Assembly (NCBI GenBank): GCA_963974265.1
Contig: CAXBDR010000130.1
Span: forward strand, 1-12,397
DNA: 12,397 bases
Direction of reading: 5' to 3'
From: CAISIP01 sp963974265
GTDB taxonomy: Bacteria > Pseudomonadota > Gammaproteobacteria > Burkholderiales > Burkholderiaceae_C
Below the pieces are notes generated by a model that saw nothing but the letters and a program-made list of their open reading frames with translations, searched no databases and was not told the DNA's origin. The stretch's first letter is position 1; each line of letters starts with the position of its first letter. Shown here piece by piece: positions 6,983 through 12,397 of this stretch. Made by a program: the position numbers and the translations under genes.

Positions 6983-7011
6983 ACTGTACTGGCATGTGTC
7001 GACTGCGACAA
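6983..7011 (-). promoter_or_regulatory. Candidate sigma-70 promoter for the binding-protein gene
   Basis: On the minus strand TTGTCG (complement of 7006-7011) is followed after 17 bases by TACAGT (complement of 6983-6988); each matches its consensus at 4 of 6 positions. It would start transcription about 25 bases before the ATG at 6951. The match is modest and unproven. Confidence 0.3.
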
Positions 7012-7047
7012 GCGGGCAAACCCGCAAGCGAGGAAAACCCCGAGGTC

Positions 7048-7065
7048 CATGGGTGATTGCCCATG
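7048..7065. promoter_or_regulatory. Inverted repeat in the divergent intergenic region
   Basis: CATGGG (7048-7053) and CCCATG (7060-7065) form a perfect 6-bp inverted repeat around 6 bases. An extended -10-like TGCTACATT overlaps its right end (7064-7072) and could serve the rightward operon, although no good -35 lies upstream. The repeat could be an operator for a regulator not encoded here, or chance. Confidence 0.3.
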
Positions 7066-7092
7066 CTACATTCGCCCCTTTCGTCTCAGCCC

Positions 7093-8070
7093 ATGTTTGC
7101 ATTCATCCTGCGTCGCCTGCTGCAAGCCGTGTTCGTGATGGCCACGGTGGCCTTCATTGCATTCATGCTGTTCCAGTTCGTGGGCGACCCGGTGTTGTTC
7201 ATGCTGGGCCAGGACGCAACGCCCGAACAGGTGCGCGAATTGCGCGAACTGCTGGGCCTGGACCGGTCGTTCATCGTGCAGTTCGGGCACTTCCTGCTCA
7301 ATGCCGCGCAGGGCGATTTCGGCATCAGCCTGCGCCAGGGCGGCAAGGTCTCGTCGCTGATCGCGGAGCGGTTTCCCGCCACGCTGGAACTGGCCCTGGT
7401 CGCGGCGGTGCTGGCCCTGGTCGTTGGCGTGCCCATGGGTGTGTACGCGGCGCTGCGCCGGGGCAACTTCCTGAGCCAGAGCTTCATGATGTTCTCCTTG
7501 CTCGGGGTCTCGTTGCCGACCTTCCTGATCGGCATCCTGCTGATCCTGGTGTTCTCCGTGTGGCTGGGCTGGTTTCCCAGCTTCGGCCGCGGCGACACCG
7601 TGGCCGTCGGTGGCTGGAACAGCGGCCTGCTGACGGTCGATGGCTGGCACCATGTGGTGTTGCCGGCGATCACGCTGGCGATCTTCCAGCTCACGCTCAT
7701 CATGCGCCTGGTGCGCGCCGAGATGCTCGAGGTGCTGCGCACCGATTACATCAAGTTCGCCCGCGCCCGCGGCCTGAGCGACCGGGCCATCCACTTCGGC
7801 CACGCGCTCAAGAACACCCTGGTTCCGGTGATGACGATCACGGGCCTGCAACTCGGCGGCCTGATCGCCTTTGCCATCATCACCGAGACGGTGTTCCAGT
7901 GGCCCGGCATGGGCCTGCTGTTCATCCAGGCCGTGAACTTCGCCGACATTCCGGTGATGGCCGCCTACCTGTGCCTGATCTCGCTGATCTTCGTGGTCAT
8001 CAACCTGGCGGTCGACCTGCTGTATTTCGCCGTCGATCCCCGCCTGCGCGTCAGCGGCAAGGGGCACTGA
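7093..8070 (+). CDS. Peptide ABC transporter permease, DppB/OppB-like
   Basis: This 325-residue inner-membrane protein would form half of the transport channel. The N-terminus MFAFILRRLLQAVFVMATVA is typical of DppB. Hydrophobic segments lie near 9-29, 98-120, 131-158, 188-206, 245-268 and 287-312. The cytoplasmic EAA loop that contacts the ATPases is at about 211-235 (EMLEVLRTDYIKFARARG). The ATG at 7093 starts the family's conserved N-terminus; in-frame TTG 7057 and ATG 7063 would add up to 12 residues (PMLHSPLSSQP after the start), and a weak -10 at 7067-7072 argues against them. No strong ribosome binding site is seen for any of these starts. It is the first gene of a five-gene rightward operon, diverging from the binding-protein gene across about 140 bases. 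The choice of start is less sure than the function. Confidence 0.92.
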   Translation: MFAFILRRLLQAVFVMATVAFIAFMLFQFVGDPVLFMLGQDATPEQVRELRELLGLDRSFIVQFGHFLLNAAQGDFGISLRQGGKVSSLIAERFPATLELALVAAVLALVVGVPMGVYAALRRGNFLSQSFMMFSLLGVSLPTFLIGILLILVFSVWLGWFPSFGRGDTVAVGGWNSGLLTVDGWHHVVLPAITLAIFQLTLIMRLVRAEMLEVLRTDYIKFARARGLSDRAIHFGHALKNTLVPVMTITGLQLGGLIAFAIITETVFQWPGMGLLFIQAVNFADIPVMAAYLCLISLIFVVINLAVDLLYFAVDPRLRVSGKGH

Positions 8071-8076
8071 GCGACC

Positions 8077-9321
8077 ATGACGACGGCCCTGCTTGAACCG
8101 CGGCTGCGTGCCAGGGGGCGCGCGTTTGCCCACATCGCCCAGTTCCATCCCGAACTCACCGCCTTGCGGCGCGACCTGCATGCGCATCCGGAACTTGGCT
8201 TCGAGGAGCGCTATACCGCGGCGCGCGTGGCCGAGTCGCTCAAGCTGTGCGGCGTCGACGAGATCCATACCGGCATCGGCAAGACCGGTGTCGTGGCCGT
8301 GGTGCGGGGCCGCAACCACGCCAGCGGACGCATGGTCGGCCTGCGAGCCGACATGGACGCCTTGCCGCTGACCGAACACAACGACTTTCCCTGGAAGTCC
8401 GCCACCGCCGGCGTGATGCACGGCTGCGGCCACGACGGCCATGTCGCGATGCTGATCGGTGCCGCGCGGTATCTGTCGGAATCGCGCCAGTTCGATGGCA
8501 CCGCGGTGCTGATCTTCCAGCCCGGCGAAGAGGGTTATGCCGGAGCCCGCGTGATGATCGAGGACGGCCTGTTCGAGCGTTTTCCGGTCGACAGTGTCTA
8601 CGCGATGCACAACCAGCCGCTGATGCGCCCGGGCACGATCGGGGTGAATCCCGGCCCGGTCATGGCGGCGGCGGACCGGGTCACGATCGAGGTCACCGGG
8701 CGTGGCGGGCATGGCGCGCACGCCTATGCCACGGTGGATCCCGTGCTGGTGGCGGCGCACATCATCACCGCGGTGCAGAGCATCGTCTCGCGCAATGTGC
8801 GGGCCATGGACTCCGCGGTGATCAGCCTGTGTGCAATGCGGGCCGGCGATCTGGGGGGCTTCAGCGTGGTGCCCGAAAGCGCCACGCTGGTCGGTACCGT
8901 GCGCGCCTTCCGCCCGGCGGTGCAGGACATGGTCGAACGCCGGCTGACGGAGCTGTGCACCGCGGTGGCCCTGGGTTTCGGCGCCAGTGCCACGGTGCGA
9001 TACGAACGCCTGTATCCGGCCACGGTCAACAGCGAGGTCGAGGCCGGGATCGCCGCGGACGTGGCGGCCAGCCTGGTGGGGCGCGAGCATGTGTTGCGCG
9101 ACCTCGAACCCAGCATGGGTGCCGAGGATTTCGCCTTCATGCTGCAGGCCAGGCCCGGCGCCTACCTGCGTGTGGGGCAGGGCGCGGAGAACGGAGTGGG
9201 CAGCTGCACGCTGCACAACAGCCGGTATGACTTCAACGACGACATTCTTCCGCTCGGCGCCGCGCTGCACGCGGGTCTGGTCGAGCATCTGATGCCCTTG
9301 TCCACGCAGGAATCCCGATGA
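8077..9321 (+). CDS. M20D-family amidohydrolase/peptidase (hippurate hydrolase/AbgB-like)
   Basis: This 414-residue cytoplasmic zinc enzyme is of the HipO/amidase class, which hydrolyses N-acyl amino acids or small peptides. The metal-site residues are present: C117 and H119 in HGCGHDGH, E151/E152 in FQPGEEG, H178 in AMHNQ, and H380 in CTLHNSRYDFNDD near the C-terminus. The lid/dimerisation domain runs from about 198 to 310 and carries GRGGHGAHAY with H212, which usually reaches the partner subunit's active site. The length is normal for the family and there is no signal peptide. The gene sits between the two permease genes: 6 bases after the DppB-like stop, and its TGA overlaps the ATG of the DppC-like gene. 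This tight placement implies that the imported compound is its substrate. The enzyme class is secure; the substrate is inferred only from context. Confidence 0.93.
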   Translation: MTTALLEPRLRARGRAFAHIAQFHPELTALRRDLHAHPELGFEERYTAARVAESLKLCGVDEIHTGIGKTGVVAVVRGRNHASGRMVGLRADMDALPLTEHNDFPWKSATAGVMHGCGHDGHVAMLIGAARYLSESRQFDGTAVLIFQPGEEGYAGARVMIEDGLFERFPVDSVYAMHNQPLMRPGTIGVNPGPVMAAADRVTIEVTGRGGHGAHAYATVDPVLVAAHIITAVQSIVSRNVRAMDSAVISLCAMRAGDLGGFSVVPESATLVGTVRAFRPAVQDMVERRLTELCTAVALGFGASATVRYERLYPATVNSEVEAGIAADVAASLVGREHVLRDLEPSMGAEDFAFMLQARPGAYLRVGQGAENGVGSCTLHNSRYDFNDDILPLGAALHAGLVEHLMPLSTQESR

Positions 9322-10226
9322 GTCGCATGCAACGGATCTGGAACAGCGACGTCGGCTACAGCTTTCGCACGTCGCCGGTTGCCATTGGCGCCACGCTGGT
9401 CGCGCTGGTTTGCGTGTTCTGCGCGGTGTTCGCCGGCTGGGTGGCGCCGCACAACCCGTTCGACCTGGCCACGCTGGACCTGGCCAATGCGCGGTTGCCA
9501 CCGGCCTGGACGAGCGAGGGCAGCGCGAATTTCGTGCTCGGCACCGACGACCAGGGGCGCGACATCCTGTCGGCGCTGATGTACGGCGCACGCATCTCGC
9601 TGGCGGTCGGATTCGCGTCGGTGATCCTGTCGGTGGTCATCGGCGTCGTGCTGGGCCTGCTGGCCGGTTTCCTGGGCGGCTGGGTCGATGCGGCGCTGAT
9701 GCGCTTGTGCGACGTGATGTTGTCGTTTCCGGCCATCCTGGTGGCGCTGCTGATCGCCGGTGTCGGCCGTGCGGTGTTTCCGAACGCGCCCGACAACCTC
9801 GCGCTGGGCGTCTTGATCGTGTCGATCACGCTGACCGGCTGGGTTCAATACGCGCGCACGGTTCGCGGCTCGACCATGGTCGAGCGCAACAAGGAATACG
9901 TGCAGGCCGCCCGCGTGACCGGCGTGTCGTCGCTGCGCATCATGCGCCGGCATGTGTTGCCCAACGTGCTGGGTCCGGTGCTGGTGCTGGCGACGATCCA
10001 GGTCGCCACGGCCATCATCACCGAGGCGACGCTGTCCTTCCTGGGCGTGGGCGCGCCACCGACCTCGCCGTCGCTGGGCACCCTGATCCGGATCGGCAAC
10101 GACTATCTGTTCTCGGGCGAGTGGTGGATCACGATCTTCCCCGGCCTGATGCTGATCATCATCGCCTTGTCGGTCAATCTGCTGGGTGATTGGCTGCGCG
10201 ACGCACTCAATCCGCGGCTGCGTTAA
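9318..10226 (+). CDS. Peptide ABC transporter permease, DppC/OppC-like
   Basis: This 302-residue inner-membrane protein is the second channel subunit. The N-terminal OppC-type segment has a first helix at about 20-42 and the signature LGTDDQGRDI (74-83). Further hydrophobic segments lie near 94-118, 132-150, 161-178, 216-236 and 272-288. The EAA loop is at about 190-211 (RNKEYVQAARVTGVSSLRIM), followed by RHVLPN. The ATG overlaps the preceding TGA by 4 bases (ATGA), and AGGAA at 9308-9312 is a suitable ribosome binding site, so translational coupling to the M20 gene is likely. It should pair with the DppB-like subunit encoded upstream. Confidence 0.93.
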   Translation: MSRMQRIWNSDVGYSFRTSPVAIGATLVALVCVFCAVFAGWVAPHNPFDLATLDLANARLPPAWTSEGSANFVLGTDDQGRDILSALMYGARISLAVGFASVILSVVIGVVLGLLAGFLGGWVDAALMRLCDVMLSFPAILVALLIAGVGRAVFPNAPDNLALGVLIVSITLTGWVQYARTVRGSTMVERNKEYVQAARVTGVSSLRIMRRHVLPNVLGPVLVLATIQVATAIITEATLSFLGVGAPPTSPSLGTLIRIGNDYLFSGEWWITIFPGLMLIIIALSVNLLGDWLRDALNPRLR

Positions 10227-10242
10227 CGAGCCCCGTCCATCC

Positions 10243-11214
10243 ATGTCACTGCTTCAAGTCAAGGATCTGGTCGTCGAGTTCCCGACACGCAAGGGCACCT
10301 TGCGCGCACTGGACAAGATCTCGTTCGACATCGCACCGGGCGAGGTGCTGGGTGTGGTCGGCGAATCGGGCGCCGGCAAGTCGCTGACGGGTGCCGCCAT
10401 CATCGGCCTGCTCGAGCCGCCCGGCCGTATCGCCGGCGGAGAGATCGTGCTCGAGGGCCAGCGCATCGACAACCTCGACCACGAGGCCATGCGGCATATC
10501 CGCGGGCGGCGCATCGGCGCGATCTTCCAGGATCCACTGACCTCGCTCAATCCGCTGTATTCCATCGGGCGCCAGCTGATCGAGACCATCCGTACGCACC
10601 TGCCGATGAGCGAGTCGGATGCGCGCGCCCGCGCCATCCGGCTGCTGCAGGACACCGGCATTCCCGCGGCCGAGCAGCGCATCGAGCATTTCCCGCACCA
10701 GTTCTCCGGCGGCATGCGCCAGCGGGTGGTGATCGCGCTGGCGCTGGCGGCCGAGCCCAAGCTCATCGTCGCCGATGAACCGACCACCGCGCTGGACGTG
10801 TCCATCCAGGCGCAGATCATCGCGCTGCTCAAGACGGTGTGCAAGGAACACGGCGCGGCGGTGATGCTGATCACGCACGACATGGGCGTGATCGCCGAGA
10901 CCTGCGACCGGGTCGCGGTGATGTACGCCGGGCGCGTCGCCGAGATCGGGCCGGTGCACGAGGTCATCAACCATCCGGCCCATCCCTATAGCGCGGGGCT
11001 GATGGCTGCCATTCCCGACATCACGATGGATCGCGAGAATCTGCACCAGATCGACGGCGCCATGCCGCGGCTCAATGCCATTCCCGCGGGATGTGCGTTC
11101 AACCCCCGCTGCGAGCGGACGATGGAGCGCTGCGGCCGCGAGCGCCCCGAACTGATGGCCGCCGGGCCGACCCGCGCGGCCTGCTGGCTGCATGCCGTCG
11201 AAGCGGCCGGCTGA
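10243..11214 (+). CDS. Peptide ABC transporter ATP-binding protein, DppD/OppD-like
   Basis: This 323-residue cytoplasmic ATPase powers import. Walker A GESGAGKS is at 40-47, the Q-loop at Q96 (IFQDP), the signature FSGGMRQR at 154-161, Walker B LIVADEP at 174-180 and the H-loop at H212. The C-terminal oligopeptide-transporter extension (about 235-323) contains HPAHPYSAGL and cysteines C284, C290, C297 and C314. Such cysteines in Dpp-type ATPases can hold an iron-sulfur cluster, as reported for mycobacterial DppD; here this is only inferred. The start MSLLQVKDLVVEF at 10243 is preferred to an in-frame ATG at 10186, which would overlap the permease gene by 41 bases and add unconserved residues. 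It follows the DppC-like stop by 16 bases. Confidence 0.93.
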   Translation: MSLLQVKDLVVEFPTRKGTLRALDKISFDIAPGEVLGVVGESGAGKSLTGAAIIGLLEPPGRIAGGEIVLEGQRIDNLDHEAMRHIRGRRIGAIFQDPLTSLNPLYSIGRQLIETIRTHLPMSESDARARAIRLLQDTGIPAAEQRIEHFPHQFSGGMRQRVVIALALAAEPKLIVADEPTTALDVSIQAQIIALLKTVCKEHGAAVMLITHDMGVIAETCDRVAVMYAGRVAEIGPVHEVINHPAHPYSAGLMAAIPDITMDRENLHQIDGAMPRLNAIPAGCAFNPRCERTMERCGRERPELMAAGPTRAACWLHAVEAAG

Positions 11215-11226
11215 TACGGAAGCAAC

Positions 11227-12222
11227 ATGTCCATGGCACTGGTTCAAGCCGACGATCTGGCGATGAGTTTCGATGTGTCGGCCCCGTGGCTGAACCGAAT
11301 GATCGAGCGTACGCCGCGCTTGCTGCTGCACGCGGTCGACGGCGTGAGTTTCACCATCGAAAAAGGCAAGACGCTGGCGCTGGTCGGCGAGTCGGGTTGC
11401 GGCAAGAGCACGGTGGCGCGGCTGCTGGTCGGCCTGTACGAGCCGACGCGCGGCGGTTTTCGTTTCGACGGCGCCGATGCGCATGCGACCTACGCCAGCG
11501 CCGCGGGCCTGCAGCTGCGCCGGCGCATCCAGATGATCTTCCAGGATCCGTACGCCAGCCTGAATCCGCGCTGGATCGTCGAGGACATCATCGGCGAGCC
11601 GCTGACCGAACACGGCCTGATCACCGACAGGAATGCCTTGCGCGCCCGTGTCGAGGAACTGCTGGAGTCGGTCGGCCTGGCGGCGCAGGATCGGACCAAG
11701 TATCCGCACCAGTTCTCCGGCGGGCAGCGCCAGCGCATCTCGATCGCGCGTGCGTTGGCAACGCAGCCGGACTTCCTGGTCTGCGACGAGCCGACGTCGG
11801 CGCTGGACGTCAGCGTGCAGGCGCAGGTGCTCAACATCATGAAGGACCTGCAGCGCCGGCTCGGGCTGACCTACCTGTTCATCTCGCACAACCTGGCCGT
11901 GGTGCGCCACGTCAGCGACCAGGTCGGCGTGATGTACCTGGGCCGGCTGGTCGAGCTGGCCGACAAGCAGGAGCTGTTCTCCAACCCGCGCCATCCCTAT
12001 ACCCGGATGCTGCTCGATGCGATCCCGAAGATGCACGACACCGGCCGCGCTCGCACGCCGGTCCAGGGCGAAGTACCCAACCCGCTGAGTCCGCCCAGTG
12101 GTTGCGCCTTTCACCCGCGTTGCCCGCACGCGAACGAGCGGTGTCACACGGAGCGTCCGCAGATGCGCAATTTCGCCGGTATCCGGATCGCCTGCCACGC
12201 AGTCGAGGAACAACGGATCTGA
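11227..12222 (+). CDS. Peptide ABC transporter ATP-binding protein, DppF/OppF-like
   Basis: This 331-residue protein is the second ATPase and should form a heterodimer with the DppD-like protein. Walker A GESGCGKS is at 54-61, Q106 in IFQDPYASLNPRW, the signature FSGGQRQR at 163-170, Walker B FLVCDEP at 183-189 and H221 in ISHNLAVV. The N-terminal DppF/OppF insert (about 15-35, VSAPWLNRMIERTPRLLL) separates the first strand from the Walker A region. The C-terminal extension again has four cysteines (C293, C299, C306, C323). GGAAG at 11218-11222 precedes the ATG at 11227; an ATG at 11233 is also possible. It is the last recognisable gene of the operon, 12 bases after the DppD-like stop. Confidence 0.93.
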   Translation: MSMALVQADDLAMSFDVSAPWLNRMIERTPRLLLHAVDGVSFTIEKGKTLALVGESGCGKSTVARLLVGLYEPTRGGFRFDGADAHATYASAAGLQLRRRIQMIFQDPYASLNPRWIVEDIIGEPLTEHGLITDRNALRARVEELLESVGLAAQDRTKYPHQFSGGQRQRISIARALATQPDFLVCDEPTSALDVSVQAQVLNIMKDLQRRLGLTYLFISHNLAVVRHVSDQVGVMYLGRLVELADKQELFSNPRHPYTRMLLDAIPKMHDTGRARTPVQGEVPNPLSPPSGCAFHPRCPHANERCHTERPQMRNFAGIRIACHAVEEQRI

Positions 12223-12287
12223 ACACGGTAGTCCGGGTCTCGCCGGGTGACGGGGTGTTTCAAGCGTCTGTGGGATCGTGTTCGGAC

Positions 12288-12397
12288 TCAGGTGGCGTCC
12301 CGTGTGCGCGGGCTGCGAAGGCCCGCGAGGCCCATGCGCAGCGCTTCACTGTGGCGGTCGGGCGCTGAACGCGCCTGCGACTGCCCTGCGGTGCTCG
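12288..12397 (-). CDS. Possible 3' end of a convergent gene (low confidence)
   Basis: On the minus strand one frame is open from the window edge to a TGA at 12290-12288, giving 36 residues that end in LRMGLAGLRSPRTRDAT. Third positions are mostly G or C (about 28 of 35), as in real genes nearby, and the placement would make it convergent with the transporter operon. No family is recognisable, and high-GC DNA often has open shadow frames, so this may not be a gene. Confidence 0.22.
   Translation of the reverse strand, partial: STAGQSQARSAPDRHSEALRMGLAGLRSPRTRDAT
12307..12327. other. Hairpin downstream of the transporter operon, no T-run
   Basis: CGCGGGC (12307-12313) and GCCCGCG (12321-12327) form a 7-bp stem with a 7-base loop. 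No T-run follows on either strand, so it is not a standard intrinsic terminator. It could pause or stabilise transcript ends. No better operon terminator is seen between 12223 and the window end. Confidence 0.35.

Noticed and set aside
5356..7056. A 566-codon open frame on the plus strand opposite the binding-protein gene
   Set aside because: It is a shadow of the binding-protein gene in high-GC DNA. Its translation is Val/Asp/His/Arg/Gly-rich with no recognisable domain, while the minus strand encodes a complete family 5 protein with a signal peptide.
7066..9591. An 841-codon open frame on the minus strand across the DppB-, M20- and DppC-like genes
   Set aside because: It is antisense to three well-supported genes, its translation is low-complexity and rich in His, Arg, Gln and Gly, and no domain is visible.
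10246..12213. A 655-codon open frame on the minus strand across both ATPase genes
   Set aside because: It is antisense to two canonical ATPases with all motifs intact. The open frame is explained by G/C-rich codon use.
11091..12368. A plus-strand frame overlapping the DppF-like gene and reaching into the downstream spacer
   Set aside because: It overlaps the real gene in another frame, has Arg/Ala-rich composition and lacks any domain; only its last 146 bases extend past the gene.
1..12397. tRNA, rRNA, riboswitch or CRISPR array
   Set aside because: No regularly spaced direct repeats, tRNA-like cloverleaf or rRNA segment was recognised on reading both strands. A dedicated covariance-model search was not possible here.

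Overview
The window looks like a chromosomal segment of a high-GC betaproteobacterium, probably of the order Burkholderiales. This is inferred from strongly G/C-biased third codon positions from about 2.47 kb onward, a Dpp-type peptide transporter with an unlinked-strand binding protein, a CopI-like cupredoxin and an IS1182-family element. No species can be named from the sequence alone.

Left part (1-2387): the 3' end of a cupredoxin gene (type 1 copper site), a roughly 350-base stretch without a clear gene that may hold a transposase scar, and a six-helix membrane class III nucleotide cyclase with a HAMP domain. This part has visibly lower G+C and mixed third-position usage compared with everything downstream, so it may be acquired or accessory DNA.

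Middle (2388-5353): an M38-type amidohydrolase, probably a dipeptidase or carboxypeptidase, whose TTG start is fixed by a perfect Shine-Dalgarno sequence. It is followed by a complete IS1182-family insertion sequence (3736-5338) with 24-bp inverted repeats (23 of 24 matching) and a 4-bp target duplication. The element sits in the loop of a rho-independent terminator that once separated the amidohydrolase from the convergent binding-protein gene. It carries its own hairpin terminators near both ends, each with its T-run on the strand of transcription entering the element.

Right part (5377-12222): a complete peptide-import module. A periplasmic family 5 binding protein is read leftward. Diverging from it, an operon read rightward encodes a DppB-like permease, an M20D amidohydrolase/peptidase, a DppC-like permease and two Dpp/Opp ATPases (DppD-like, DppF-like), with gaps of 16 bases or fewer and one 4-base overlap. 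The binding protein would deliver a peptide or N-acyl amino acid to the permease pair, the ATPases would power import, and the M20 enzyme (and perhaps the amidohydrolase left of the insertion sequence) would hydrolyse it in the cytoplasm. The last 175 bases hold a hairpin and possibly the 3' end of a convergent gene.

I found no clearly new defence or mobile system. The points most worth a second look are the non-canonical purine-selecting residues of the cyclase, the insertion sequence that splits a terminator while bringing its own, and a composition break inside the 5' end of the amidohydrolase gene.
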